DNA from: Pontibacillus yanchengensis
GTDB lineage: Bacteria > Bacillota > Bacilli > Bacillales > BH030062
Direction: 5' to 3'
DNA length: 64,000 nt
Assembly (NCBI RefSeq): GCF_009856295.1
Contig: NZ_WMEU01000002.1
Location: 62,001-126,000 of the forward strand
The notes beneath the pieces were generated by a model, which saw nothing but the letters and a program-made list of their open reading frames with translations, was not told the DNA's origin and ran no database searches. The translations under genes and the position numbers were made by a program. Of the stretch, positions 1-8,385 are shown in pieces. Each line of letters starts with the position of its first letter. The stretch's first letter is position 1.

Positions 1-1
1 A

Positions 2-103
2 CACAATACACCTCTTATTCAAGAGGAACAAAATGATTACAACGGCGGCTCACCTAAGCTGCCTTTTATTTTACACAAAGGCAATTATAATGTTTTTATG
101 TGA
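2..103 (+). CDS. possible 3' end of an unidentified gene
   Basis: An open frame enters from the left edge and stops at a TGA, giving a 33-residue tail ending in HKGNYNVFM. Codon choice looks ordinary for a coding tail, but there is too little to name a family, and no terminator follows. It could also be a chance open frame. A Shine-Dalgarno-like AAGGAGGTG follows at about 111, but no convincing start codon with an open frame follows it. Confidence 0.35.
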   Translation, partial: HNTPLIQEEQNDYNGGSPKLPFILHKGNYNVFM

Positions 104-391
104 ATAAGTCAAGGAGGTGTAGTAAAAGAGTTAGGAAGGATGCTTTGATTTAATGCTGTGGTACAATGGTAATAGGTGAACGACTCATCACTTAACTACC
201 CTTGGGAGGATTACTTTGGACAGTTCCTCTCCTTTTAGTCTTATGTTAACAGTTTTTTTGTAACGTGTTCGGTCATATAGCACGAAGGAAAGTCAATTTT
301 TCTCCCACTCACCGTTAGACAATGGTTTTCGTGCGCTTGAAGAGGGAGAAGTAATTATTACATTCGTTACCTTTTATTTGTGGGGGATTTT
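104..391. other. non-coding stretch, no recognised element
   Basis: The stretch holds a good Shine-Dalgarno at about 111 with no usable reading frame and short TTG- or ATG-initiated frames of under 15 codons. One frame is open from about 264 to past 391 but has no start codon of its own. It may be decayed coding sequence. No T-box, riboswitch core or terminator is recognised. Confidence 0.4.
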
Positions 392-1006
392 ATGCATTCA
401 ACTGGTCCTTTTACTGAAACAAATCAAACTAAGAGGATAAGATACACTATTGTTGCGATATCCATTTGTAGTGTCGTTCTCGCATTTATGGTACAGAATC
501 AGTTGCTTTTAAGTATGACAAAAGGTCAAGAAGATCAACAACTAATGATTACATCATCTGTGCGACCTAATGCCATGACGAAGGTTGCAATGATAAAGAA
601 TAAAGACAACCAATCCTTCCTAGTACTATACGAAGTAGATCAAGAAAGCTATAAATTTACAACCACCTCATTTCTTGAAATTCAAACGCCAATTAATAGT
701 ATCCTATATGATCAGCAAAACCGTCTATGGATAAATCAACAAAAGAAATGGTATCAGCTTAATACTTCTTTAGAAAAGATAGATTCCGTTGATTCACCGC
801 CCGTGAATTTAGACAATAGTGAATTCAAATTAAAAAGTACAAAAAAGGAAAACGTTTATAAAACCGTTTTGCAACATAACAGTGACATTGTATGGTCAAA
901 AACATTTAACAGCAATCCCATTCAAACTGTTTCCTTAAATGAAAAACAAGGGGTTTGGATCGTACTTTTTGAAGATGGAGAGACAAAAATTGTATCTCCT
1001 ACATAA
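392..1006 (+). CDS. hypothetical membrane-anchored protein
   Basis: This is a 204-residue protein that I do not recognise. It has a short polar N-terminus, one hydrophobic segment at about residues 18-36 (TIVAISICSVVLAFMV), and then a hydrophilic domain of about 165 residues, presumably extracytoplasmic. The tail has repeated stretches of alternating hydrophobic residues and W/Y-rich pieces (LWINQQKKWYQL, GVWIVLFEDG), suggestive of a small beta-rich domain. The ATG is chosen over an in-frame GTG twelve bases upstream because GGGGG lies 5-6 bases before the ATG and would lie inside the GTG-initiated frame. It precedes the diguanylate cyclase gene by 142 bases with no clear terminator between them, so co-transcription is possible but unproven. 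Confidence 0.7.
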   Translation: MHSTGPFTETNQTKRIRYTIVAISICSVVLAFMVQNQLLLSMTKGQEDQQLMITSSVRPNAMTKVAMIKNKDNQSFLVLYEVDQESYKFTTTSFLEIQTPINSILYDQQNRLWINQQKKWYQLNTSLEKIDSVDSPPVNLDNSEFKLKSTKKENVYKTVLQHNSDIVWSKTFNSNPIQTVSLNEKQGVWIVLFEDGETKIVSPT

Positions 1007-1148
1007 CATAAGAGATTTTTTAGAGATTTTTTGCCTGAATTAAAAGTTTATAAAAAAATAAATAATATGAATAGGAAAATAAACCTATGACCGATATAAT
1101 AGAGGAAAGATAATTATAATGATTTTGTTTGGAAAAGGTGATGGATGA

Positions 1149-3023
1149 ATGGACTCAAATGACTACCTATCACATATAACGAAAGAGCTTAAGTTACATT
1201 TTTTTGATTTGCTTACAAGCGAATATAATCGCAGTTACAATGAGCTTTTAATCAATTTAGTTCATATACTCGAAGATGTGCTTGGTGCAGAATATGTAGG
1301 TGTATATGAATATAACACTTCAGAGGGTCAATTTTTTCTACATACTAATAAGGTGAAATTGACCCAACAAAAACTTGATTATCAGGATTGGGTTTCCTAT
1401 CAACAAGACCATCCAGAGACTGGTTATAAGGTTATGGACGGTAGACCTTTTTTTTACAAAAAGAATAGCTATATTCTTCCTTTGTATAACGTAGATAAGG
1501 TAATAGGATTTGTGTACGTGCTTTTTGAAAATGAAATGGAGGTAGACAATGTTCGATCTATCCTACATTCAATAGTGGATGAAGTAGCAAAAATGTTATT
1601 AAGAATAAGAAAAGATAGTCAAACATTGGAGGAAGAAAAAAAATACAAACGACTCTTTGATGTAACAGCTAAATTCCACTCATCAATGAACATGGAAGAG
1701 ATACTGACGGAAATCATTGATACGTTAAGGGGAGTTTATCCTCATTTTGATTGTTACTTATTACTGTCACATGACTACTCAAGTACACAACATCTTCCTA
1801 TAAAAGAATTAAAGTTTGATAATAATGAAATAGAAACTGCTAGTGCCCAGGCTTATTTAACCGGTGAGATACAATTTGATGAATTAGGTGAACAAAACGC
1901 TTCCTTTTATGCACCTTTAAGAGGCAAACAAGGCATTTATGGTGTTCTTCAGATTATGTCGCTACCTCCCCTCCTTTTTCACGAAGAAGACGTAGAGTTT
2001 ATCAAATTGTTAGCGAATACCGCAGGAAATGCTCTTGAGAATGCTAGGCTATATCAACAATCCAAACGTTTAATATCTGATTTGCAACTAATAAATGAAA
2101 CGTCACATAAATTAAATTCAAACCTACGCCTCACAGATACCATTTCGTATATGGCTAATCAAATTAAATCGTCCTTCCTTGCAGAAGAAGTTGGATTCAT
2201 CTTATATAAAGATCATGTGAATTGTATTCAGGATGTACTGAGTGGTAGTACAGCACACTTTCATGATCCTAGTTCAGAACATTTAAGGGACTTCGTTACT
2301 CAAAAAATAAGCGCTACGCATGATTCTGTTTTTATTGGAGATATTTCTACTAAAATTTCTAGTGAATATTGTTCTGTAATGGCAATTCCTATGATTCAGA
2401 ATGGTTCGTTAAATGGTTTAGTTATCGTGTTGCATACACAGCCTTATTATTTTTCTTTTGAAACATTTAAGTTACTACAATCCTTAGTACATCATTCTAC
2501 ACTAGCCTTTGCTAACTCTATGCTTCGGGAAGAGTTAGAACAACTTGTTCGGACGGATTATTTAACTAAGTTGTGCTCTAGGAAATATTTGGATGAGACA
2601 ATCCATAAGCATATAGATGAACAGAATGATGGGTCATTCTTAATTATTGATATCGATGATTTTAAGAAAGTAAATGATTTTTATGGTCATCAGGTTGGAG
2701 ATAGGATTTTGATTCAAGTAGCTAATATCGTAAAAGAACATATTGGCTTTAAAGGTACTGTGGCTAGATGGGGTGGCGAAGAACTAGCGATTTATCTACC
2801 TCATACATCTTTGTTTGAAGGCTATATAATAGGAAGGGTACTAGTTGAAAAAGTAAACCAGATGACAAATCCTACCGTTACAATTTCTTGTGGCGTTTCC
2901 TATTGGGATCCTACCATTCATAATGAGGTCAAAGACTTTTTCATCCGTGCCGATCGTGCCCTGTATGAAGCGAAGGATGCAGGAAAAAATGCAATAAGAA
3001 GAGATGAAGTTTCAAGTGTATAA
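1149..3023 (+). CDS. dgcP: diguanylate cyclase with tandem GAF domains (DgcP/YtrP)
   Basis: This 624-residue soluble protein has GAF-like sensor regions at about residues 20-150, 170-300 and 310-455, followed by a GGDEF domain at about 465-620. The catalytic loop is GGEEL (residues 542-546), the active form, and the metal-binding segment DIDDFKKVND is intact. It should therefore make cyclic di-GMP from two GTP in the cytoplasm. The position five residues before the active site, where the inhibitory RxxD site would lie, reads GFKG, so product inhibition through the usual I-site is not expected. Position next to ytsP and refZ and the domain order match B. subtilis DgcP (YtrP). The start is an ATG with AAAGGTGATGG just upstream. 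A perfect short hairpin terminator follows. A c-di-GMP riboswitch lies about 17 kb downstream in front of sinI. Confidence 0.92.
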   Translation: MDSNDYLSHITKELKLHFFDLLTSEYNRSYNELLINLVHILEDVLGAEYVGVYEYNTSEGQFFLHTNKVKLTQQKLDYQDWVSYQQDHPETGYKVMDGRPFFYKKNSYILPLYNVDKVIGFVYVLFENEMEVDNVRSILHSIVDEVAKMLLRIRKDSQTLEEEKKYKRLFDVTAKFHSSMNMEEILTEIIDTLRGVYPHFDCYLLLSHDYSSTQHLPIKELKFDNNEIETASAQAYLTGEIQFDELGEQNASFYAPLRGKQGIYGVLQIMSLPPLLFHEEDVEFIKLLANTAGNALENARLYQQSKRLISDLQLINETSHKLNSNLRLTDTISYMANQIKSSFLAEEVGFILYKDHVNCIQDVLSGSTAHFHDPSSEHLRDFVTQKISATHDSVFIGDISTKISSEYCSVMAIPMIQNGSLNGLVIVLHTQPYYFSFETFKLLQSLVHHSTLAFANSMLREELEQLVRTDYLTKLCSRKYLDETIHKHIDEQNDGSFLIIDIDDFKKVNDFYGHQVGDRILIQVANIVKEHIGFKGTVARWGGEELAIYLPHTSLFEGYIIGRVLVEKVNQMTNPTVTISCGVSYWDPTIHNEVKDFFIRADRALYEAKDAGKNAIRRDEVSSV

Positions 3024-3053
3024 TACCTGATTAACTTAATCAGGTACTCTTTT
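3024..3053 (+). terminator. dgcP terminator
   Basis: An 11-bp perfect stem (TACCTGATTAA / TTAATCAGGTA) with a minimal one-base centre starts right after the dgcP stop codon and is followed by CTCTTTT. Confidence 0.75.
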
Positions 3054-3137
3054 GATTGGAAGTTGGGATGCTACACACCTAATCCTCAGGTCTTTTTAAT
3101 TTCGAAATGAAGTGAAACAATTCATAATCGGGTATAA

Positions 3138-3161
3138 ACTTCAAGATAATGGGGCGATTAT
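3138..3161. repeat. solo end of the GC-rich hairpin repeat family
   Basis: CTTCAAGATAATGGGGC is the same boundary sequence that flanks the composite repeat ending near 63520. Here no repeat body is attached, so it looks like a remnant or an empty end. Confidence 0.5.
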
Positions 3162-3167
3162 GGAATA

Positions 3168-3206
3168 AAAAACGTCTAGGCTATGTAAGTAGCGCTAGAC
3201 GTTTTT
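3168..3206. terminator. bidirectional terminator
   Basis: The stem AAAACGTCTAG / CTAGACGTTTT encloses a 15-base loop, with A-tract on the left and T-tract on the right. It can end dgcP read-through on the plus strand and ytsP on the minus strand. Confidence 0.75.
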
Positions 3207-3262
3207 GTGGTGATGTTAAATAGGAAACGATTAGTAAAACCTCTTAAGACTTTATGGGCTTC

Positions 3263-3742
3263 CTATATATATTGTTTAATGACATCAATAAACATCTCAA
3301 GGTATTGTTCATCTGTTTCGTCAAAACGGTTTTTGATAGGGCTATCGATATCAAGAACACCAAAAATTTCACCATTCTTATAAAGTGGTACCACAATTTC
3401 TGATTGGCTTGCAGTGTCACAAGCTATATGACCAGGGAACTGATTCACATCGGCAACCCTTTGTGTTTTCCCCTTGGAAAGAGCTGTACCACAGACGCCT
3501 TTTCCATAGGGAATCCGTACACATGCAGGGAGGCCTTGGAATGGTCCGAGGACGAGCTGATCGTTTTTCCATAAATAAAAACCAACCCAATTCACCTCAT
3601 CTAAGAATTGGTTTAATAGTGCTGATGCATTGGAGAGATTAGCCACTTGGTCAGGCTCATCTTCAAGTAATGCTTTAAGTTGTTTAAGTAAAAGGTCATA
3701 ATTTTGATTTTTCGTTCCAGTATAATGTTCAACGTTAAACAC
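3263..3742 (-). CDS. ytsP: free methionine-R-sulfoxide reductase (GAF family, YtsP)
   Basis: This 159-residue single GAF-domain protein of the fRMsr family reduces free L-methionine-(R)-sulfoxide in the cytoplasm. Three cysteines at 74 (PACVRI), 84 (GVCGTA) and 108 (IACDT) have spacing 10 and 24, exactly the spacing of the three redox cysteines of E. coli YebR as I recall them (84, 94, 118). The downstream SEIVVPL motif is also intact. The start is a GTG (MFNVEHY) preceded by a strong AAGGAGGT on the minus strand. It is divergent from refZ, as in B. subtilis, where the gene is ytsP. Catalytic activity is inferred from the cysteines. Confidence 0.92.
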   Translation of the reverse strand: MFNVEHYTGTKNQNYDLLLKQLKALLEDEPDQVANLSNASALLNQFLDEVNWVGFYLWKNDQLVLGPFQGLPACVRIPYGKGVCGTALSKGKTQRVADVNQFPGHIACDTASQSEIVVPLYKNGEIFGVLDIDSPIKNRFDETDEQYLEMFIDVIKQYI

Positions 3743-3879
3743 AGTAACATACCTCCTTAGGTGAAATACAATCTAGTAGTGGCTATTCGACAATTCTTAT
3801 GCAGAAAATGACGAGCGAAATATGCAGGAAATCCTCTCATTAGAACGAAACTATTCGGTAGTAGGAGGAGGATTTAAGC

Positions 3880-4518
3880 ATGACATCATTAAATACGAAA
3901 CAAAAAGTAATGGATGCTGCTCGTTCACTTTTTTATACAAAAGGGTACAATGGTACTTCTGTAAGGGATATTGCCGCTAAAGCTAAAGTGAATGTTTCCT
4001 TGATTAGCTATCATTTTAAAAACAAACAGGGTTTATTGGAGTACATGATGATTCATTATTTTGAGTCTTATATAGAACTTCTGGAATCAGTTCAACAAGA
4101 AGAAAAGGAACATTCTTCTAGAGAATTACTCCGTAGAATGATAGAAGTCATTATACACTATAAACAAACGAACTATCAATTTACTTGTTTTATACATCGT
4201 GAATTAACACTTGATAATGTGCTCGTTCGAGAAATGATGGTCACTTATCTTGCTAAGGAAAAGTATTTATTATTTGGTGTGTTTAAACGTTCCCTCCAAA
4301 CACTCGGACTAAAAAACCTGCAAATAAATTACTACTATATACAGTTTAAAGGAATGCTCATGACTCCATTTTTAATGCCATATGAGATGAGAGAGCATGT
4401 CTCGTTTGACCAATCTCATGACTATTTCATGAAGCAGTATTCCAATTCAATCATCAACTGGTTGGAATATATCTACAATACGAATCAGAAGCCTGGATTT
4501 AAACAAAGTATTATGTAG
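3880..4518 (+). CDS. refZ: RefZ-like TetR-family division/chromosome-capture regulator
   Basis: This 212-residue protein has an N-terminal TetR helix-turn-helix (about residues 8-55, with GTSVRDIAAKAKVNVSLISYHFKNK) and an all-helical ligand/dimer domain. Sequence along its length and location between ytsP and ezrA match B. subtilis RefZ (YttP), which binds a few chromosomal sites near the origin and inhibits FtsZ ring assembly during sporulation to help capture the right part of the chromosome in the forespore. A strong AGGAGGAGG precedes the ATG. A hairpin terminator follows. The RefZ-binding motif itself was not searched for. Confidence 0.88.
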   Translation: MTSLNTKQKVMDAARSLFYTKGYNGTSVRDIAAKAKVNVSLISYHFKNKQGLLEYMMIHYFESYIELLESVQQEEKEHSSRELLRRMIEVIIHYKQTNYQFTCFIHRELTLDNVLVREMMVTYLAKEKYLLFGVFKRSLQTLGLKNLQINYYYIQFKGMLMTPFLMPYEMREHVSFDQSHDYFMKQYSNSIINWLEYIYNTNQKPGFKQSIM

Positions 4519-4549
4519 GGTGTTGTAGTAGAATACTGTTCAACTTATG

Positions 4550-4592
4550 AAGCACTATTCCGATTGAAGGAATAGTGCTTTATGTATTTTTA
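4550..4592 (+). terminator. refZ terminator
   Basis: A perfect 12-bp stem (AAGCACTATTCC / GGAATAGTGCTT) has a 7-base loop and is followed by TATGTATTTTT. Confidence 0.85.
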
Positions 4593-5035
4593 ACTTTTAC
4601 ACAAAGAATGTAGTATGTTTTACTAAGAAATCATAATTATACGTTTTCAAGCATGTAAGATAGGGTATGGCTAGTTTAAAGAATATACAACAAACTGTGA
4701 CAATACTAATTTAAGTTGTGATTAGACCTTGTGCAGCCTAGCTTTTAGGAAATGATAAAAATGTGATTAGTAAGCTGCATTCACCTTTGTGCTCCTTAGA
4801 AAACTAGTGAGTTTCTCCTACTCCGTACGATAATTCAATATCACCCGATCGACATCGTTCATACGACCCTAGTCGGGGAGCTTGAGATTTTGTTTTTGAA
4901 AAAAATGTCATTGTCTTAATTATTTTGAAAAATTTTAGCCAAAAGGAAGGTTTACATGGTATCATTATTACCATACATATACATAATTTGTCGTTAATTA
5001 AATAGATGTACTTGACAAGGGTTAGGAGGCTTTTT
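4593..5035. other. intergenic region upstream of ezrA
   Basis: This is an AT-rich stretch without a supported gene. It contains a decayed copy of the dispersed TCCAGCTCCAGCGCC-type repeat at 4815-4892 and an ATGGTA / TACCAT dyad near 4955. A minus-strand open frame over the second half is not credible because it starts within the ezrA leader and reads through repeat sequence. Confidence 0.6.
4815..4892. repeat. decayed dispersed repeat (family A)
   Basis: CTCCGTACGATAA, a run of ACATCG-type pieces, and CTAGTCGGGGAGCTTGAGATTTTGTTT match the centre and the right end of the better-preserved family A copies at 9924 and 17464, with many substitutions. Confidence 0.5.
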
Positions 5036-6730
5036 ATGGAGTACGTCATCATAGTAGTACTAGTATTAATTGTTGCATTTATTTATGGGTTAATATTACG
5101 TAAAAAGATTTATGATGAAGTGGATCGTCTTGAAAATTGGAAATTGAATATTACAAACCGGAACGTAACAGAAGAACTTTCAAAAGTGAAGAACTTAAAC
5201 TTGTCAGGCGAGACGCAGGAGCGTTTTGAAAAGTGGCGCTCAGAGTGGGATGATATTCTATCAAAACATCTTCCAGATTTAGAGGAAGGGTTGTTCGACG
5301 CAGAAGAACATGCAGATCGTTATCGCTTTAAGAAAGCAAGAGCGGTTCTGAAAAATATAGAACAGTCACTTCATTCTATTGAAGCCTCCATAGAAGGAAT
5401 GTTTGAAGAGTTAGATACATTGTTAAACTCTGAAGAGAATAGTCGAAAGCATGTCGAGGAAATTGAACCTAGGCTAAAAGAATTAAAAAAGAAATTACTT
5501 CAACAACGTCACTTATTTGAAAAAGCAGAAACATACTTTGAAAAAGAGATAGCAGAAACCCAAGAAAAATTAACCCATTATTATGACCTCATCGAGGAAG
5601 GTAATTATTTCGAAGCAAATGAAATGGTTCAAAATCTTCAAGAAGAGCTATCTACTATAGAGCATAGGATTGAATCTTTTCCTTCCCTCTATAAATCATG
5701 TAAGAAAGAGTTACCTGATCAAATTGATGAGTTAATTAGTGGGATTCGAGACATGAGGGAAGATGGATATCGTATTGATCACTATGAATATGAAGCAGAG
5801 GCTCTTGAATACCAGGAGCGTTTAAATGACTATTTAAATCAGTTAGAGAAAGCTGAAATGGAAGAGGCTCAACATGGTATTCAAGAAATAGAGGAACGAA
5901 TTAAGGAAATGTATGCCCAACTTGAAAAAGAAGCACTAGCACGAAACTATGTTGAAAAATACCACCCTCAATTGTTAGAGCAGTTAAATGTCATTAAAGA
6001 TGAAATAGCTGAAACCAAAAATGAAGTAGATATACTTCAACATTCTTATCATGTTGAAGAACGTGATTTAGAGATACACCTGAGTTTAGAAAAGTGGATT
6101 AACAACTTAACGAAACAACTTGATGACATAAAGCTAAATTTAGAAGATGAAGAAACGTCACATGTTACAATACGTGCTCAACTAGAAACACTAACGACTC
6201 AATTAGACGAGTTGGTTGAACAACATGAACAGTTTAAAGAACGTTTACATACTTTACGTAAAGGTGAAAGGGACGCCAAGCAACAGCTTTCACAAATGAA
6301 ACAGGAGTTGCTAGCTGTTTATCGTAGATTGCAAAAAAGCAATATACCTGGGGTGCCACACTATATTGAAGATGTATTAGAGAAAAGTCGGTCTTCTTTA
6401 TTGAATGTACAACGTCAAGTAGAAGCGCAACAACTAGATATGACAAAGGTTCAAAGTGCAATAGACGAGGCTGTGAAAGATACGGAAAATGCCAAGCAGC
6501 AAACGGAACATCTGCTAGAAACAGCATATATGGCAGAAAGTGTTATTCAGTATGGTAATCGGTACAGAAGTAAATATCCATTATTGGCAGCTAAATTATC
6601 GGAAGCAGAGCAAGCTTTTCGATCTTACCAGTATGACGTAGCTTTAGAGGAAGCTTCACATGCAATAGAGGAGATTGAGCCTGGCGCTCTAAAACGAATA
6701 CAGGATATGGTGCAGACTCCTGTAGGATAA
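5036..6730 (+). CDS. ezrA: septation ring formation regulator EzrA
   Basis: This 564-residue protein has one N-terminal transmembrane helix (residues 2-22, EYVIIVVLVLIVAFIYGLIL) followed by a long, highly charged spectrin-like coiled coil. EzrA is membrane-anchored, binds FtsZ and prevents extra polar FtsZ rings in Firmicutes. The conserved QNR patch is present as QYGNR at residues 505-509. Length matches B. subtilis EzrA (562). The ATG at 5036 is chosen over an in-frame ATG thirty bases upstream because TTAGGAGG lies eight bases before it and B. subtilis EzrA starts at the same point. The next gene begins ten bases after the stop. Confidence 0.96.
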   Translation: MEYVIIVVLVLIVAFIYGLILRKKIYDEVDRLENWKLNITNRNVTEELSKVKNLNLSGETQERFEKWRSEWDDILSKHLPDLEEGLFDAEEHADRYRFKKARAVLKNIEQSLHSIEASIEGMFEELDTLLNSEENSRKHVEEIEPRLKELKKKLLQQRHLFEKAETYFEKEIAETQEKLTHYYDLIEEGNYFEANEMVQNLQEELSTIEHRIESFPSLYKSCKKELPDQIDELISGIRDMREDGYRIDHYEYEAEALEYQERLNDYLNQLEKAEMEEAQHGIQEIEERIKEMYAQLEKEALARNYVEKYHPQLLEQLNVIKDEIAETKNEVDILQHSYHVEERDLEIHLSLEKWINNLTKQLDDIKLNLEDEETSHVTIRAQLETLTTQLDELVEQHEQFKERLHTLRKGERDAKQQLSQMKQELLAVYRRLQKSNIPGVPHYIEDVLEKSRSSLLNVQRQVEAQQLDMTKVQSAIDEAVKDTENAKQQTEHLLETAYMAESVIQYGNRYRSKYPLLAAKLSEAEQAFRSYQYDVALEEASHAIEEIEPGALKRIQDMVQTPVG

Positions 6731-6740
6731 GGAGATAGAT

Positions 6741-7091
6741 ATGCAAAAAAGATTAGTCCTCAGTTTATCTCTAAGTTCAATTATTGTATGGGTAGTTGTT
6801 ATCAGTATGTTGTTCGTGCAAGGGGAAACATATAAAGTGATTCCCCATTCAGAAAAAGAACAATATCATCAGATGACAAAAGCATCAATGGACCCACCAT
6901 TCCTAAAACAGGAAGACAGAAATATATCTAATAATTTAAGCGAATCCAAGCAAGTTACAAAGCGAAATATTGAAGAAGTAGGACTGACTAAAGAATGGGT
7001 AGCTAAACATACTAAAGACCGAGTATTATCCATTAACAAACTTCTAGCTTCTTTAGAAATCTATTCTGTAAACCCCCTTTCTTCTAATTGA
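6741..7091 (+). CDS. small membrane-anchored hypothetical protein
   Basis: This 116-residue protein has an N-terminal hydrophobic segment (about residues 5-28, LVLSLSLSSIIVWVVVISMLFV), either a signal-anchor or an uncleaved signal peptide, and then a polar domain of about 85 residues. I do not recognise a family. AAGGAGA precedes the ATG and the gene starts ten bases after ezrA, so the two are probably co-transcribed. The last codons (NPLSSN) are encoded by the left arm of the transcription terminator, so the protein end is set by the hairpin. Confidence 0.75.
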   Translation: MQKRLVLSLSLSSIIVWVVVISMLFVQGETYKVIPHSEKEQYHQMTKASMDPPFLKQEDRNISNNLSESKQVTKRNIEEVGLTKEWVAKHTKDRVLSINKLLASLEIYSVNPLSSN

Positions 7092-7108
7092 AGAAAAAGG
7101 GGGTTTTA
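7070..7108 (+). terminator. terminator overlapping the 3' end of the upstream gene
   Basis: The strong stem AAACCCCCTTTCTTC / GAAGAAAAAGGGGGTTT (small bulge) is followed by T-rich sequence. Its left arm lies inside the preceding coding region. Confidence 0.9.
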
Positions 7109-7166
7109 TACTGTTCATAGTTCGGACTAGAGTGTTTGTTATAATAATAAGAAATAACAAGGTTGA

Positions 7167-7196
7167 TTGACATTTAAAGCTTTAGGAAAGTATGAT
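7167..7196 (+). promoter_or_regulatory. sigmaA promoter of iscS-thiI
   Basis: A perfect -35 TTGACA and a -10 TATGAT are separated by 18 bases, placed about 45 bases before the iscS start. Confidence 0.7.
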
Positions 7197-7240
7197 AATA
7201 TAATTGATTGCAAAAGAAAATAAAAAGGGGTTCAGGCCAA

Positions 7241-8380
7241 ATGATCTATTTTGATAATAGTGCCACAACAAAGCCATATCCCGAAGTATTACAGAGTTTT
7301 CACCAAGTAGCCGATACCTATTATGGTAATCCTTCCTCTATTCATCGCTTCGGAAGTGATTCAGAACGGTTATTGAATCAGTCAAAAAAACAAGCTGCTC
7401 AGCTATTATCGATTGATCCAGAGGAAATCATTTTTACATCGGGTGGAACAGAGGGAAACAACTTAGCCATTAAAGGGATTGCACTTCAACATCAAAATCG
7501 AGGTAAGCATATTATTACGTCATCCATTGAACATCCTTCTGTATTAGAAGCATGTAAAGCTTTAGAAGGGTTAGGATTTGAAGTAACCTATTTACAAGTG
7601 AATGAAGAGGGAATTATTGATCTTTCTGATTTAGAAAAATCTATACGAGAAGATACGATCCTCATTAGTATTATGCACGTGAATAATGAACTTGGATCGA
7701 TACAACCTATACAACAAATTGGTAAGATTGCAAATCGTTATCCAAAGCTTTATTTTCATGTTGATTATGTACAAGGATTAGGTAAAGTCCCGTTGGATTT
7801 TCATAAAAACAATATTGATCTGTGTACGATGTCTAGTCATAAAATACATGGGTTGAAAGGAACTGGTATTCTCTTTGTAAAGAAAAATACCTCCCTTTTC
7901 CCATTGTTGCATGGTGGTAGCCAAGAAGCATCCTATCGAGCTGGGACAGAAAATTTACCTGGTATAGTATCTATGGTAAAAGCGTTAAGGATGACTCTTG
8001 AGCACCAACGAAGTCACCTTGCCACTTTGCAAAAAATGCACGAAAAGATTAGGGTGAGCTTAGAGGAAATGAGTGGAGTGATTGTCAATACACCTGAAAA
8101 TGCTGCTCCTCATATCCTTAATTTCTCCTTGCCAGGGTTTAAGCCTGAAGTTGTTATTCATGCACTTGGAGAACAAGGTGTATTCATATCTACAAAATCA
8201 GCTTGTTCTTCTAAGGATGCTGATGAGAGTGCTATTCTTATAGCCTGTGGTGCTAACCATGAACGAGCGTCATCTGCGCTCAGAATTAGTTTGTCTTATT
8301 TTAACACCAACAAAGAAGTAGATAGTTTCCTTCGTACGTTTAGAAATGTAATCGATCAACTAAGTGAAGTAATGGGGTAG
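7241..8380 (+). CDS. iscS: cysteine desulfurase, IscS/NifZ type partner of ThiI
   Basis: This 379-residue PLP enzyme of the class V aminotransferase fold takes sulfur from L-cysteine as a persulfide and hands it to ThiI. The PLP lysine is K201 (SSHKIHG) and the catalytic cysteine is C322 in STKSACSSKD. HVNNELG and the HVDYVQ PLP-contact segment are present. An in-frame TTG 33 bases upstream is less likely than the ATG because AAAAAGGGG lies in the right place for the ATG and the family starts MIYFDNSATTKP. The thiI start follows after five bases, the arrangement of B. subtilis nifZ-thiI, so the main role is 4-thiouridine in tRNA, with thiamine sulfur possible. Confidence 0.93.
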   Translation: MIYFDNSATTKPYPEVLQSFHQVADTYYGNPSSIHRFGSDSERLLNQSKKQAAQLLSIDPEEIIFTSGGTEGNNLAIKGIALQHQNRGKHIITSSIEHPSVLEACKALEGLGFEVTYLQVNEEGIIDLSDLEKSIREDTILISIMHVNNELGSIQPIQQIGKIANRYPKLYFHVDYVQGLGKVPLDFHKNNIDLCTMSSHKIHGLKGTGILFVKKNTSLFPLLHGGSQEASYRAGTENLPGIVSMVKALRMTLEHQRSHLATLQKMHEKIRVSLEEMSGVIVNTPENAAPHILNFSLPGFKPEVVIHALGEQGVFISTKSACSSKDADESAILIACGANHERASSALRISLSYFNTNKEVDSFLRTFRNVIDQLSEVMG

Positions 8381-8385
8381 ATACA

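Noticed and set aside
104..391. T-box or other leader RNA at the left end
   Set aside because: No T-box sequence, specifier stem or terminator pair could be recognised.
3110..3140. ECF promoter TGAAAC near 3113
   Set aside because: No CGTA at 16-17 bases; the spacing ends in TAAA and no plus-strand gene follows.
4804..5052. Minus-strand open frame of 82 codons overlapping the ezrA start
   Set aside because: Begins inside the ezrA ribosome site region and reads through a decayed repeat.
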